This document shows, piece by piece, positions 18,099 through 28,173 of a stretch of DNA of 64,000 bases. Position 1 is the first letter of the stretch, and the number at the start of each line of letters is the position of its first letter. The notes under the pieces are model-generated. The model did no database searches. It was not told where the DNA came from and worked only from the letters and a program-made list of their open reading frames with translations. The position numbers and the translations under genes were made by a program. Source of the stretch: Gallionella sp. (GTDB lineage: Bacteria > Pseudomonadota > Gammaproteobacteria > Burkholderiales > Gallionellaceae). The stretch is from the NCBI GenBank assembly GCA_028710525.1, contig JAQTTY010000007.1:62001-126000 (forward strand), read 5' to 3'.

Positions 18099-18656
18099 TC
18101 ACTGCGGTGGTGCGGCCACAGGAGACGGCCATTGTAATTCCACCGAACCGCAATTCATCACACTATTGCGCATCACCAGCTCGGGACGAGCAGCTTGCAA
18201 GGCGGTCGCAGCGACTATTGGGTTTTCATGCGAGACCGCCAACACCACGCCATCAGGATGACGCGCAGCGATCTCATCTAGGAAACTGCGCAAGCGCGCC
18301 ATCTGCTCTAAAAATGACTCACCGTATTCGGGCTTGTAATGCAGATAGTCCTTGTTAGCTTCATCATTAAAGATATGCACCGGCAGACCATCCATACCGG
18401 AGCGACGTTCATTGAGGCGCGCATCGATATGCAGCGGCAAGTCATGGTGACGTAATAGGATGGCGGCGGTCTGCTGGGCACGCGGGAACTCAGACACATA
18501 GGCATGGGTGAAGCGTATCTCACGCAACCTTTCGGCAGCAGCCTCTGCCTGCGCCCTACCCTGAGCCGTTAGATTCACGATGCGCAGGGGGTTGTCGTTG
18601 ATCTCATGTTTGACGTTGCCTTCGCTTTCGCCGTGTCTTACCAGTACGATCTTCAA
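18099..18656 (-). CDS. Histidine phosphatase superfamily protein
   Basis: Begins with TTG at 18656 and directly shows LVRHGESEGN, the RHG motif carrying the phospho-accepting histidine. The second conserved histidine is in VLAVSHENPIVAAT at about residue 145. RAQQTA and LNERRSG match the branch that includes phosphoglycerate-mutase-like and broad-specificity phosphatases. The length (185 aa) is normal for a stand-alone domain. Substrate not predictable. Confidence 0.8.
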   Translation of the reverse strand: MKIVLVRHGESEGNVKHEINDNPLRIVNLTAQGRAQAEAAAERLREIRFTHAYVSEFPRAQQTAAILLRHHDLPLHIDARLNERRSGMDGLPVHIFNDEANKDYLHYKPEYGESFLEQMARLRSFLDEIAARHPDGVVLAVSHENPIVAATALQAARPELVMRNSVMNCGSVELQWPSPVAAPPQ

Positions 18657-18700
18657 TCCGCCTACTCTCCTTCAATATTCGACAAACATTTTTCAAGAGT

Positions 18701-18796
18701 CCGTTCGCACTGAGCTTGTCGAAGGGTGTCCCGCTAAAAATCGAGGTACTGATTAAGTTCTCTGTCCATGGTTCGACAGGCTCACCACGAACGGGG
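18701..18796. repeat. Interspersed palindromic repeat pair (TCGAAGG / CCACGAACGG type)
   Basis: Between the phosphatase and the methyltransferase, CTGAGCTTGTCGAAGGG (about 18710-18726) and its inverted partner GGTTCGACAGGCTCACCACG (from 18770) form a long imperfect palindrome with a 43-base spacer. The same family interrupts purL at 23421-23477. It belongs to the abundant repeats of this kind scattered in many proteobacterial genomes. Confidence 0.75.
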
Positions 18797-18829
18797 GCTG
18801 CACTTAGTCAGACTCAGAACGAAAGGCAC

Positions 18830-19486
18830 TCAACGCAAAGTCAGCAAAAAGATATTCTCTTGCATGCGGCTCACGCCGCGCTGTTGGAAGCGCGCGTTCT
18901 GCGCCAGCACATCCTCTTGTGCCAATAAACGTATCTCAGCATAAGGGCGGTACAAACGCTCCACCTCACTCACCGACACGGCAAAAGGCGGGCCTTGCAT
19001 CTCGTGTTGTGGATAATCGAACGTCACCAACAAAATCTGCGTGCCACGCGGCAAGATGCTGGCGAGATGTTGCGCATAGCGTTCGCGCATCTCGGGCGGC
19101 AGTGCTACCAAGGAAGCGCGGTCATAAACTGCACTCACCTGGGCCATATCCTCACGACGCAAGGAGAAGAAATCTCCGCATGAAAGACAGATGCCATCGC
19201 CAATGAAATTCTCAAAATTCGTGCTGCTTACACGCTTGGGTAGCTGGCCCTGCTCATGAAAGAAATCGCGTACCGCGATGGGGCTTAGCTCCACCCCCAG
19301 CACATGGAAACCCTGCTGGCGCAGCCACAACATGTCGCGGCTCTTGCCACACAGCGGCACAAATACCTCGCCGCCATACGCCACTTTCAACGATGCCCAG
19401 AATCGACGCAGATAAGGATTTATCTCATCCTGATGGAAACCAATCTCCGCCCGCTGCCAACGCTCTAGCCAAAAGTCTTTATTCAT
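18830..19486 (-). CDS. tpm: Thiopurine S-methyltransferase
   Basis: 218 residues, the usual length. FWLERWQRAEIGFHQDEINPYL at the N-terminus and VFVPLCGKSRDMLWLRQQGFHVLGVELSPIAV (SAM-binding loop) are diagnostic for bacterial TPMT. VYDRASLVALPPEMRERYAQHL follows. The enzyme transfers a methyl group from S-adenosylmethionine; in bacteria it acts on thiopurines and on tellurium or selenium compounds. ATG at 19486 is preceded by AGGGGG. Confidence 0.92.
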   Translation of the reverse strand: MNKDFWLERWQRAEIGFHQDEINPYLRRFWASLKVAYGGEVFVPLCGKSRDMLWLRQQGFHVLGVELSPIAVRDFFHEQGQLPKRVSSTNFENFIGDGICLSCGDFFSLRREDMAQVSAVYDRASLVALPPEMRERYAQHLASILPRGTQILLVTFDYPQHEMQGPPFAVSVSEVERLYRPYAEIRLLAQEDVLAQNARFQQRGVSRMQENIFLLTLR

Positions 19487-19647
19487 CGACGCCCCCTGAG
19501 TTTTGTTATGCCGACCTGACTGGCGCGGAGTTTATCAGCACTATGATGATACAAACCAGACGGGGTAGGAATTTCCTTAGATAAGGAATAAATATGGCTG
19601 CAGTACCCTTATAATGCGCCATCAGGTATGACGGGATTTATACATAT

Positions 19648-20550
19648 ATGAACAAAACTTCCCCTTCTAACGCGCCACAAGACAAAGCCGTACTCTTTGC
19701 CGATGTGAGCGGTAGTACGCACTTATACGAAGTGCTAGGGGATGCGCTTGCATTTTCCACCATCAATACTTGTCTCGGCACACTGAGCGAACTCACCGTT
19801 AAACACGGTGGTCGTGTGGTTAAAACCATAGGCGACGAGATCATGACCGTCTTTCCCGACGCTGTCTCTGCAGTAAACGCTTCCAGTGAAATGCAAGTCG
19901 TCATCAATGAGCAGGCCCCCATAGAAGGTGTTCCCCTTGCCATTCGTATCGGCTTTCATTTCGGCCCAGTCCTTGAAAATGATGGCGATGTATTTGGCGC
20001 CACCGTCAATGTGGCTTCACGCATGGCAGAAATTGCCAATGGCCAACAAATCATCACCTCTAGGGCAACCGTGGAACAGTTGCCACCCCTCATGCAAAAA
20101 AGCACCCGCTCCTTTAACGCCCTCTCCATCAGGGGTACAGCAGACGATATAGAGGTGCTGGAAGTCATCTGGCAGGAATGCGATGACATGACCATGATGA
20201 CCATCAATAAATCTGTAACCGAGTTGGCTGAACCCACCTTAGAGCTGCACTATCAAGGGATGAAATATCTCATCAACTCGAAATTCCCTACCCTCGTTAT
20301 TGGGCGCATTAAACAAGCAGACATCTTCGTTGATGACAAACGAGCATCACGCATCCATGCCAAGATCGAGCTGCGCCGTGACAAATTTGTCTTTGTCGAT
20401 ATGAGCTCAAACGGCAGCTATATCAATGTCAAAGGTGAAACCGAGATTCAATTGCGCCGCGAAGAATTTGTATTGCGCGAATCCGGCAGCATCAGCCTAG
20501 GCCACACCTTCCTCAAAGACCCCATCCAAGTCATCGAGTTCTTCTGCTGA
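19648..20550 (+). CDS. Adenylate/guanylate cyclase catalytic domain fused to an FHA domain
   Basis: Residues 12-170 form a class III cyclase domain. Both metal-binding aspartates (LFADVSGST and KTIGDEIM) and the Asn/Arg pair of transition-state residues (GATVNVASRM) are present, so it looks active. Residues about 195-300 form an FHA domain (VIGRIKQADIFVDDKRASRIHAKIELR, SSNGSYINV), which binds phosphothreonine peptides. There is no membrane segment. A link between Ser/Thr phosphorylation and cyclic nucleotide synthesis is plausible; whether it makes cAMP or cGMP cannot be seen. It stands alone between convergent genes. Confidence 0.85.
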   Translation: MNKTSPSNAPQDKAVLFADVSGSTHLYEVLGDALAFSTINTCLGTLSELTVKHGGRVVKTIGDEIMTVFPDAVSAVNASSEMQVVINEQAPIEGVPLAIRIGFHFGPVLENDGDVFGATVNVASRMAEIANGQQIITSRATVEQLPPLMQKSTRSFNALSIRGTADDIEVLEVIWQECDDMTMMTINKSVTELAEPTLELHYQGMKYLINSKFPTLVIGRIKQADIFVDDKRASRIHAKIELRRDKFVFVDMSSNGSYINVKGETEIQLRREEFVLRESGSISLGHTFLKDPIQVIEFFC

Positions 20551-20689
20551 TCAAGCACGAATTGCTTGAGAAAGATGCTACGCACTATTTTTAGAGCCGC
20601 TTGGATTCTTATGAACTATAAGGACTAAGCAGATGCAGTCCTAACGGGCCTAAGGATTTCCTGATTGACGTGTGCCATCCCGCGAACTA

Positions 20690-20930
20690 GAGTTGAAGTA
20701 GATGCGCCATTCTCTTGCCAGTCGCTTGGATACCATGAGTTCTGCACAGCACGGAACACGCGCTCGGGATGCGGCATCATGATGCTGAAACGGCCATCGG
20801 GTGTGGTGAGTCCGGTGATACCTTGCGGTGAGCCGTTAGGGTTGAGCGGATAGGTCTCGGTGGGGTTACCGCGATTGTCCACGTAGCGTAGCGACACCAG
20901 CAGTTGAGCTTCGCGGCGTTGCCAAAAATC
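20690..20930 (-). pseudogene. purL: Displaced remnant of the purL 3' end
   Basis: This stretch encodes [21 protein letters not shown] and onward to [11 protein letters not shown], almost the same protein as the PurL C-terminus encoded at about 22682-22890. The two DNA copies align at a constant offset of 1980 bases but differ at many, mostly synonymous positions, and one short stretch is deleted here. There is no start codon suited to the fragment, and both ends are replaced by unrelated sequence. It marks the far boundary of the hipBA insert. Confidence 0.85.
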
Positions 20931-22164
20931 ACTCAAACGCAAAGGGGTTCATAAACTGCCGTTCCCAGAACATCGTGCGCTCAAGTTTGGATAGCATTGC
21001 TTCGTCGCACACTGCATTCCAATTTCCCTGTATCGCTGCGATTTGCTGGTCTATGATTTCCTGCGCTTGCTTGGCGGTCAGTTTGTAGCTGGCAGCAGAG
21101 GCGAGAATCACTTTCAGTTTAGATAAATTGTTCTCGCCGTGTATCTTCATGGCTTGCGAAGCTTCATTCCCCGCGCGGCTTTGCGGGCAGATGTCGTAGG
21201 CGGGTGTTAGGGTGAGATGCTTGCCATCCCAAAACGCGGCATGGTTACGAGCGTGGTCGTCTGTGTTGCCGCAGAGGATGTTGAATACGATGCGCCCAAA
21301 TAATTCGCGCAATGCATCGTCTGGCTGGGTGAATCGCTGACGAATGAGTTCTGCCAAGTCTTCATAACTGGCATACCTCGCCATCATTTCATCCAGCTCC
21401 AATATCGTCAGTGCCGACACCATCAACTTACGCTGCCAACCGTTGTCTCCTTTTATACGATCGAAGCGTTCAATCAACAGCACGTCTCGCTTAAGTGCCG
21501 TTTTTAATTCAACGTGCGCAACACTCAGCCCGACGATTTTCGCAAGACGCATGGCGATGTATTCTGCTTTAACGACGTTATATAGATCGGTGCTCAAAGA
21601 AAATTTAGCGACGTATTGTCTATCGTTTGTTTCGATGATGGCTTTGGGGCGCGCCCCTCCTATCGCTGTGCCGTGTTGCAGCACTATTGCCAGCTCTGGG
21701 CTTAATGGCAAACCTTGCGAAACTTTTTCGGTAGATTCTTGCAACTGCTCCAGCGTAACTCCTTCGCTCAACCTTGGTGAGTATTCTGTCGCCGATTGCT
21801 GAAAATCCAACGCGCCGATACGGTTCGAACCTGACTCAAGCATGCAGGTCAGTTCATCTAGATCACTCGCATTTTTGTCGAGCGCGTATTTATGCATCAA
21901 CACTCGCCTACCCCAGGCATCGGGCGACGCATCGCGCAGGCAACTGGGGATTTGCAGGCCCGTTAACAAAGGCAGCACACCTGATTGCAGCGGCAACTCG
22001 GGCGTGTAGATCGCCAGCTTGTTGCTGCGTGCCAAGTAGCTTCTGCCGTAGTTGAATACCAAGTTTTTTCCATCTCTCGCCAAGCGGCCTGCAACCACAG
22101 GCTCAACTTCCCCCGGCAACCAAACCCATACATAGGCTTCTTGGTAGCGTTTTTTAGAAGTCAT
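20929..22164 (-). CDS. hipA: HipA family serine/threonine kinase toxin
   Basis: 411 residues and apparently intact. HipA landmarks are all visible: the N-terminal couple-HipA region ([16 protein letters not shown]...), [14 protein letters not shown], the glycine-rich [13 protein letters not shown], the catalytic loop [13 protein letters not shown] and the metal-binding LTPAYDICP. HipA kinases phosphorylate translation-related targets such as glutamyl-tRNA synthetase and induce dormancy. The start overlaps the end of hipB by 11 bases, as expected for co-translated antitoxin and toxin. Its 3' end abuts the displaced purL fragment, so it arrived as part of the same rearrangement. Confidence 0.9.
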   Translation of the reverse strand: MTSKKRYQEAYVWVWLPGEVEPVVAGRLARDGKNLVFNYGRSYLARSNKLAIYTPELPLQSGVLPLLTGLQIPSCLRDASPDAWGRRVLMHKYALDKNASDLDELTCMLESGSNRIGALDFQQSATEYSPRLSEGVTLEQLQESTEKVSQGLPLSPELAIVLQHGTAIGGARPKAIIETNDRQYVAKFSLSTDLYNVVKAEYIAMRLAKIVGLSVAHVELKTALKRDVLLIERFDRIKGDNGWQRKLMVSALTILELDEMMARYASYEDLAELIRQRFTQPDDALRELFGRIVFNILCGNTDDHARNHAAFWDGKHLTLTPAYDICPQSRAGNEASQAMKIHGENNLSKLKVILASAASYKLTAKQAQEIIDQQIAAIQGNWNAVCDEAMLSKLERTMFWERQFMNPFAFE

Positions 22165-22492
22165 CTTTCACCGCCTGTTGGGATTTGCGTGCTGCCTTGG
22201 GCAGTAGCGCAAGTTTTTCTTTGAAGTGCGCGATCTTCATAGCCAGCATTTTAGGGTCTGCGACGATGAGCGGCACACCGAGTATGGCCGCCACTTCAAA
22301 TGCCGCACCGATTGAGCATCCTGGATCACCCTCTTCGATTCGTTGCAGCAATGATCTGGACACATCAGCACGTATCGCTAATTCGCTAACGCTCATTTTC
22401 TGCTCTATGCGTGCGACACGTACCATCATCCCAAACAAAGCGAGGGCTTCTGTCGCATAGCGAGACTGGGCGCGATTAGATGGTTTAGACAT
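22154..22492 (-). CDS. hipB: HipB-type HTH antitoxin
   Basis: 112 residues with an Xre-type helix-turn-helix (VRVARIEQKMSVSELAIRADVSRSLLQRIEEGDPG, about residues 25-60). The following segment (IGAAFEVAAILGVPLI) is typical of HipB-like regulators. It comes first in the pair, as is usual for type II modules, so it both neutralises HipA and represses the operon. A palindromic operator lies immediately upstream. Confidence 0.88.
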   Translation of the reverse strand: MSKPSNRAQSRYATEALALFGMMVRVARIEQKMSVSELAIRADVSRSLLQRIEEGDPGCSIGAAFEVAAILGVPLIVADPKMLAMKIAHFKEKLALLPKAARKSQQAVKDDF

Positions 22493-22502
22493 TTCTTTAA
22501 AT

Positions 22503-22550
22503 GACTCATTAATGAGTCTTAATATTAGTTAATGAATCATATATAGTCAA
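22503..22550 (-). promoter_or_regulatory. hipBA promoter with overlapping operator palindrome
   Basis: TTGACT (22545-22550) and TAATAT (22522-22527) are 17 bases apart on the minus strand. A perfect 16-bp palindrome, GACTCATTAATGAGTC (22503-22518), lies between the -10 box and the hipB start at 22492, where a bound HipB dimer would block transcription. A related half-site, ATGAATCAT, lies in the spacer. Confidence 0.65.
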
Positions 22551-22592
22551 TTATTTATTTTCTTCAATATAAAATAATCCAACAGCTGACGC

Positions 22593-22625
22593 AAAAAAAG
22601 ACGACCCTTAGGTCGCCTTTTTATT
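22593..22625 (-). terminator. Terminator after purL
   Basis: A GGCGACC / GGTCGTC stem with an adjoining run of seven T on the minus strand, 16 bases beyond the purL stop. It separates purL from the hipBA promoter. Confidence 0.7.
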
Positions 22626-22640
22626 TCACTTCAAACCAAC

Positions 22641-25600
22641 TTAGCCTACCCACTTCCTAGCGTTCTGGAACATCTTTAGCCATGCACCGTTCTCTTGCCA
22701 GTCGCTTGGATACCAAGAGTTCTGCACGGCACGGAACACTCGCTCGGGATGCGGCATCATGATCGAAAAGCGACCATCCGGTGTGGTGAGTCCGGTGATA
22801 CCTTGCGGTGAGCCGTTAGGGTTGAGCGGATAGGTCTCGGTGGGGTTGCCGCGATTGTCCACGTAGCGCAGCGACACCAGCGGTTGTGCCGCCTTGAGTT
22901 TCGCAGCGTTGCCAAAGTCAGCATAGCCTTCGCCGTGTGCGACGACGATAGGCATACGGCTACCGGCCATACCTTCAAACAATATCGATGGTGATTCCTG
23001 CACCTCCACCATGACGAAGCGCGCTTCGAACTGTTCAGATTGGTTGCGACCGAAGTGCGCCCAATGTTCCGCGCCGGGGATGATCTCGTGCAGGTTGCTC
23101 ATCATCTGGCAGCCGTTACACACGCCCAAAGCGAAGGTGTCGTTACGATTGAAGAAGGCTTCGAATTCGTCACGCGCGCGGTTGTTGAGCAGGATGGACT
23201 TGGCCCAGCCCTCGCCTGCACCCAGCACGTCGCCGTAGGAGAATCCGCCGCATGCAGCCACACCCTTGAAGTCGGCCAGTTTGACGCGACCGCTGATGAT
23301 GTCGCTCATGTGTACGTCCACAGTAGCAAAACCTGCACGGTCGAATGCTGCGGCCATCTCGATCTGACCGTTCACGCCCTGCTCACGCAGGATGGCGATC
23401 TTGGGGCGGACTCGTATAAAGCCCGCTCGTCCTGAGCTTGTCGAAGGAGACGGTTCGACAAGCTCACCGCGAACGGCTGGAGGTGCTTCATTCGGATCGT
23501 AAGTGAGTTTGACGTGCAGACCGGGGTCACCCGCATCTAGCAGGCTATCGAACTCCTGTTGCGCACACGCTGGATTGTCGCGCAGCTTCTGCATCTGGTA
23601 AGTGGTCTCAGACCACATGCGTTGCAGCTGCACACCGTTCTCGGCATAGAGCGTTTCGCCCGCACGCTGCACATTGATCATGCCGCTCTCGTTGAGCTTG
23701 GCGATCTTGAGCACGCTCTTGATGCCCGCATCGGTCGCCAGTTGCAGCACATGTTGCACATCGCGGTTACGCACTTGCACCACCGCGCCCAACTCTTCGT
23801 TGAACAAAGTGCGCAACGAGTCGCTATGTTGCTCGTCTAGACAGATATCCAGACCCACGTGTGAGGCAAAGGCCATCTCGCACAGAGTGACGAAAGCACC
23901 ACCGTCGGAACGGTCGTGATAGGACAACAGTGTTCCTGCAGCATTGAGTTTTTGAATCAGCTCGAAGAATGCTTTGAGCGTTGCAGCATCGTCTACATCA
24001 GGTGCCACGTCACCTACTTGTTTGTATACCTGAGCGAGTGCCGAGCCGCCCATGCGGTTCTTGCCATGACCAAGATCGATCAGCAGCAAGGCTGTGTCGA
24101 GATCAGCAGCCAGTTGTGGCGTGAGCGTGTCACGCGCATCAGGACAAGGTGCAAACGCGGTGATGATGAGTGACAACGGTGCGGTGACGGATTTGTCTTC
24201 TGCGCCATCTTTCCACACGGTCTTCATCGACATGGAATCCTTACCAACTGGAATGCCAATGCCCAACTGAGGACACAACTCCATACCGACCGCACGTACG
24301 GTGTCGAACAGCGCGGCATCTTCGCCGTGATGTCCGGCTGCGGCCATCCAGTTCGCCGACAGTTTGATGTCGCCTATCTTTTCGATACGCGCTGCGGCGA
24401 TGTTGGTCAGCGCCTCGCCGACGGCCATACGACCAGAAGCGGGTGCATTGACCAAAGCCAACGGTGTGCGTTCGCCCAGCGCAAAGGCTTCAGCCTTATG
24501 CGTATTGAAGCCCATCAGGGTGACGGCCACGTCAGCCACCGGCACTTGCCAAGGACCGACCATCTGGTCACGTGCGGTCATGCCGCCCACGGTACGATCA
24601 CCGATGCTGATCAGGAAAGTCTTGTTCGCCACCGAAGGCAGATGCAGCACACGCTCGACTGCGTCTTTCAATGTGATCTTGCTCATATCGCAAGAACTCA
24701 GGCGCGGTATCTCGCGCACCACATTGCGGGTCATCTTGGGGGGCTTGCCCAGTAATACAGACAGCGGCATGTTCACCGAGTCGTTGTCAAACTCGCTGTC
24801 ATGCACGATGAGTTGGTCGTCTTCTATCGCCACGCCGACTACTGAGAACGGGCAACGCTCGCGTTCGCAGAAGGCGCGGAACTGTTCCAAACGCTCAGGC
24901 GCGATGGCCAACACATAACGTTCTTGTGACTCGTTACACCAGATTTGTTTCGGTGACATGCCGGTTTCGTCCAGCGGGATCTTGCGCAGCTCAAAGTTGG
25001 CACCGCGACCACCGCCGTGTACCAACTCAGGCAAGGCGTTGGACATACCACCCGCGCCCACGTCATGAATAGACAGGATGGGGTTCTCTGCGCCCAGCTG
25101 CCAACAACGATCGATGACTTCTTGCGCGCGACGCTGCATCTCGGGGTTGCCGCGTTGTACCGAGTCGAAGTCCAGATTCTCGGCGTTGCTGCCGGTGTCC
25201 ATACTCGATGCCGCACCACCACCCAGACCGATCAACATGCCAGGACCGCCCAGATGCACCACCAATGCACCTACTGGCAGGTCGTGCTTATGCGTGTGGA
25301 TAGCAGAGATATTGCCCACGCCACCGGCCAACATGATGGGCTTGTGATAGCCGCGCATCTCACCGCTGACTTGCTCTTCGAAAGTACGGAAATAGCCGGT
25401 CAGATTGGGACGACCGAATTCGTTGTTGAAAGCTGCACCACCCAGGGGGCCGTCCAGCATGACTTGCAGCGCGGTGACGATGCGCGAAGGTTTGCCGTAT
25501 GGCGTTTCCCAAGGTTGCTCGAAACCGGGAATATTCAGATTGGATACCGAAAAACCAGTCAGACCCGCTTTGGGACGTGAGCCGGTTCCGGTCGCGCCTT

Positions 25601-26573
25601 CGTCACGGATTTCACCGCCGCTACCCGTTGCCGCGCCGGCGAACGGCGCGATAGCCGTTGGGTGATTATGCGTCTCGACCTTCATCAGCGTGTGCATCAG
25701 TTCTTCACTGAAACCATAGCTGCCATCTTCACGCGGATAGAAACGCTCGACGCGCGCGCCTTCGATGACAGAGGAGTTATCGGAATAGGCGACCACGGTA
25801 CCGGTGGGGCTGACTTTGTGCGTGTTACGTATCATGCCGAACAGTGACATGTCTTGCACTACACCGTCGATGACCCAATCGGCGTTGAATATCTTATGAC
25901 GGCAATGCTCGGAATTAGCCTGAGCGAACATCATCAGTTCCACGTCGGTTGGATTGCGTTTGAGTTTCTTGAAGTTCTCGACCAGATATTCGATTTCGTC
26001 TATGGACAGCGCCAGACCCATCTCGCGGTTAGCCTGTTCCAAAGCGGCATTACCGCCCTTGAGTACATCCACGCTGGCGAGGGGTTGCGGCTTGCCGTGC
26101 TGGAATATCTTTTCCGCTGCGCTTTCGACATCGGTCAATACGGATTCGGTCATGCGATCGTGCAGCAGTGGCAAAACGGCCGCGCTTTCTGCTTTGCTCA
26201 AACCGTTGCCGCTACTGCTAGCCAAGTAAAACACCACGCCGCGTTCGATGCGCTCTACGCCGCTCACACCGCAATGCTGGGCAATGTCGGTAGCTTTGGT
26301 AGACCAAGGTGAGATCGTACCCAGACGTGGCACCACCAACACACGAGTCGCTTCTGACGAGTTTCTAGGTTCGCCTGCGCGCTTGTCTAAGCCCAACACT
26401 TTGTCCAGCAGACTCACTTGGGCAGCAGACAACGGCTTGGTATTCAGTGCACTGAAGTAACAATGACGGGTGTCTTGCAACACCACAGTCGGTGCCACGG
26501 CTTGCATGGCGGCACGAAGTTTTTCCAGACGAAACGCAGACAGGGCGGCAGTGCCGACAGAGACTCTAAACAT
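22641..26573 (-). CDS. purL: Phosphoribosylformylglycinamidine synthase (FGAM synthase)
   Basis: 1310 residues, the large single-chain PurL of proteobacteria, which converts FGAR, glutamine and ATP to FGAM in purine synthesis. Visible parts: N-terminal domain; synthetase core with [33 protein letters not shown]; second half with the GKDSMSMKT motif; and a C-terminal class I glutaminase with nucleophile Cys in [13 protein letters not shown] and the His in HGEGYADFG. At about residues 1034-1053 the linker before the glutaminase contains an in-frame insertion from a palindromic repeat ([18 protein letters not shown]). The 3' end is duplicated on the other side of hipBA. Confidence 0.95.
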   Translation of the reverse strand: MFRVSVGTAALSAFRLEKLRAAMQAVAPTVVLQDTRHCYFSALNTKPLSAAQVSLLDKVLGLDKRAGEPRNSSEATRVLVVPRLGTISPWSTKATDIAQHCGVSGVERIERGVVFYLASSSGNGLSKAESAAVLPLLHDRMTESVLTDVESAAEKIFQHGKPQPLASVDVLKGGNAALEQANREMGLALSIDEIEYLVENFKKLKRNPTDVELMMFAQANSEHCRHKIFNADWVIDGVVQDMSLFGMIRNTHKVSPTGTVVAYSDNSSVIEGARVERFYPREDGSYGFSEELMHTLMKVETHNHPTAIAPFAGAATGSGGEIRDEGATGTGSRPKAGLTGFSVSNLNIPGFEQPWETPYGKPSRIVTALQVMLDGPLGGAAFNNEFGRPNLTGYFRTFEEQVSGEMRGYHKPIMLAGGVGNISAIHTHKHDLPVGALVVHLGGPGMLIGLGGGAASSMDTGSNAENLDFDSVQRGNPEMQRRAQEVIDRCWQLGAENPILSIHDVGAGGMSNALPELVHGGGRGANFELRKIPLDETGMSPKQIWCNESQERYVLAIAPERLEQFRAFCERERCPFSVVGVAIEDDQLIVHDSEFDNDSVNMPLSVLLGKPPKMTRNVVREIPRLSSCDMSKITLKDAVERVLHLPSVANKTFLISIGDRTVGGMTARDQMVGPWQVPVADVAVTLMGFNTHKAEAFALGERTPLALVNAPASGRMAVGEALTNIAAARIEKIGDIKLSANWMAAAGHHGEDAALFDTVRAVGMELCPQLGIGIPVGKDSMSMKTVWKDGAEDKSVTAPLSLIITAFAPCPDARDTLTPQLAADLDTALLLIDLGHGKNRMGGSALAQVYKQVGDVAPDVDDAATLKAFFELIQKLNAAGTLLSYHDRSDGGAFVTLCEMAFASHVGLDICLDEQHSDSLRTLFNEELGAVVQVRNRDVQHVLQLATDAGIKSVLKIAKLNESGMINVQRAGETLYAENGVQLQRMWSETTYQMQKLRDNPACAQQEFDSLLDAGDPGLHVKLTYDPNEAPPAVRGELVEPSPSTSSGRAGFIRVRPKIAILREQGVNGQIEMAAAFDRAGFATVDVHMSDIISGRVKLADFKGVAACGGFSYGDVLGAGEGWAKSILLNNRARDEFEAFFNRNDTFALGVCNGCQMMSNLHEIIPGAEHWAHFGRNQSEQFEARFVMVEVQESPSILFEGMAGSRMPIVVAHGEGYADFGNAAKLKAAQPLVSLRYVDNRGNPTETYPLNPNGSPQGITGLTTPDGRFSIMMPHPERVFRAVQNSWYPSDWQENGAWLKMFQNARKWVG
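23421..23477. repeat. Palindromic repeat inserted in frame within purL
   Basis: CCTGAGCTTGTCGAAGG and its inverted partner GGTTCGACAAGCTCACCGCG are separated by only a few bases. The same arms occur at 18701-18796 outside any gene. Inside purL they add a stretch reading [18 protein letters not shown] without disturbing the frame, at the boundary between the synthetase and glutaminase domains. Confidence 0.85.
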
Positions 26574-26700
26574 AGCGGAGACGGGTGATATAAAATTCGG
26601 AGCGCGATTATACTAGGGAAGCCCTGATTTAGTCCCACATGACCGCGCTGTGTAAAACGCACTGTCGCATACTCCCCTTACCTAGACTGGGACTGACACC

Positions 26701-27600
26701 ATGAAAGCCAGCACCCTGAACCTCAAACAACTGAGCAAACGCATCCCGTGCCGTCCGCGCGACAGCCATAAAGGCATGTTCGGCACGGTGGTCGTGATCG
26801 GCGGGCAGTCTGGCATGGTAGGTGCGGCGTTGCTGGCTGCACGTGCCGCGCTACAGCTGGGAGCCGGTCGTGTGCATGCCGTGCTGCTAGCTGAGGATGC
26901 GCCCAGCGTAGACCTGCTGCAGCCCGAGCTGATGTTGCACAAAGCGGCTGAGCTACTTCGCTTTCACCCCCACCCTAACCTTCCCCCTTCTGGGGAAGGG
27001 ACTAATGTAAGCAACATGTTTAATCCTGATGTGCTGGCGCTGGGTTGCGGCATGGGCACAGGGCTTAACGCGCAAAAACTGCTGCATAACGCGATACAAA
27101 GTCAGGCCGCCTTGGTACTAGATGCGGACGCGCTGAATATCCTCGCTATGCGCCCCGATCTGCGCACTCTTCTGGGCGCACGTTCCGCCCCCACCTTACT
27201 CACACCACATCCCGGCGAGGCCGCACGTCTGCTGGGCTGCGACATCGGAGATATCCAACAGAACCGACTTGAGAAGGCAGATGAATTGCGTAGCCGCTAC
27301 CACAGCAGCGTGGTGCTCAAGGGTGCGGGCAGCGTGTGTGCGACGAGCGACGGCAAGCTCTATATCAACAGCACCGGCAATCCTGGTATGAGCTCGGCGG
27401 GCATGGGTGATGTACTGACCGGTATACTCGCCGCCCTCGTCGCACAAGGGCTGGCAGCAGACGATGCCTTGCTGCTGGCCGTGCATCTGCATGGAGCAGC
27501 GGGCGACGAGTTAGCTCAGCAGAACGCCATGCTGGGCATGAGTGCCACCGAAGTCACCGCATGGGCGCGCTGGCTGTTCAACCGTATCGCAAAGGAATAA
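26701..27600 (+). CDS. nnrD: ADP-dependent (S)-NAD(P)H-hydrate dehydratase
   Basis: 299 residues of the ribokinase-like NnrD (YjeF C-terminal) family, which repairs damaged NAD(P)H hydrates. Landmarks: HKGMFGTVVVIGGQSGMVGAA, LVLDADALNILA, LLTPHPGEAARLLG, VVLKGAGSVCA and the catalytic GNPGMSSAGMGDVLTG near the C-terminus. There is no YjeF N-terminal epimerase domain. At about residues 88-100 an in-frame repeat insertion (HPHPNLPPSGEG) sits in a surface loop. It is divergent from purL. Confidence 0.9.
   Translation: MKASTLNLKQLSKRIPCRPRDSHKGMFGTVVVIGGQSGMVGAALLAARAALQLGAGRVHAVLLAEDAPSVDLLQPELMLHKAAELLRFHPHPNLPPSGEGTNVSNMFNPDVLALGCGMGTGLNAQKLLHNAIQSQAALVLDADALNILAMRPDLRTLLGARSAPTLLTPHPGEAARLLGCDIGDIQQNRLEKADELRSRYHSSVVLKGAGSVCATSDGKLYINSTGNPGMSSAGMGDVLTGILAALVAQGLAADDALLLAVHLHGAAGDELAQQNAMLGMSATEVTAWARWLFNRIAKE
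26961..27002. repeat. Repeat of the CACCCTAACC...GGGGAAGGG type inserted in frame within nnrD
   Basis: The stretch encodes FHPHPNLPPSGEG, an insertion known from many unrelated bacterial proteins. At DNA level it has CCCTAACCTTCCCC and a short inverted arm TTCTGGGGAAGGG. A related but longer palindrome lies at 52467-52570. Confidence 0.75.
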
Positions 27601-27604
27601 GACT

Positions 27605-28132
27605 ATGAGTGTCATCTACCGCTATCTAATGATCATCGTGGCGTGCGTCTCATTGTTGATCGGCCTGCAAGTACCGAGTTTTGTAGACCAATACCAGAAG
27701 CGCGTCGATGCGCATCTGCGCGAAGTCATCGTCAATCTGCAACCTTTCGTGGAGATCGCGACCAAGTATTTCGACGGTGACATGGAGAAGCTGCTGGCGC
27801 TGCATCGCAACAGTGAAGCCCAGCCCTTCAAGGAAGAAGGCAAAGCCATCGAGCAGATGCTGCAACGCAAAACACACTTCGAAGCGGAGCTGAGTGCCTT
27901 GAACACCGACCTAGCGCATCGCGCATTGCACGTGTTGCTGCACAGCGACCAACAACTGCGTGAAGAGGCGCTGGCGCAATATAGTTACACCGTGCCGCTG
28001 GATATCCCTGCGTTATCATTCGGCGCCGGTGCGGCCATCGCAGTACTACTTATCGTGGAACTGTTAATGGCGCTATTACGCGCAGGCATCGCGGTAGTGA
28101 TGCGTCTGGTACGCGCGCCCGCCGCAAATTAA
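27605..28132 (+). CDS. DUF2937 family membrane protein
   Basis: About 175 residues from ATG 27605, preceded by AAGGAATAAG. It has one N-terminal hydrophobic segment (about 5-27), a soluble helical middle (FVDQYQKRVDAHLREVIVNLQPFVEIA...) and a C-terminal one (about 140-165). The overall pattern and the N-terminal FVDQYxxR phrase fit DUF2937. Function unknown. It begins five bases after nnrD and is probably co-transcribed. Confidence 0.7.
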   Translation: MSVIYRYLMIIVACVSLLIGLQVPSFVDQYQKRVDAHLREVIVNLQPFVEIATKYFDGDMEKLLALHRNSEAQPFKEEGKAIEQMLQRKTHFEAELSALNTDLAHRALHVLLHSDQQLREEALAQYSYTVPLDIPALSFGAGAAIAVLLIVELLMALLRAGIAVVMRLVRAPAAN

Positions 28133-28173
28133 TCCCTAAAAACCCTTAGAACAAGAACGACCTTCTCCCGAAC

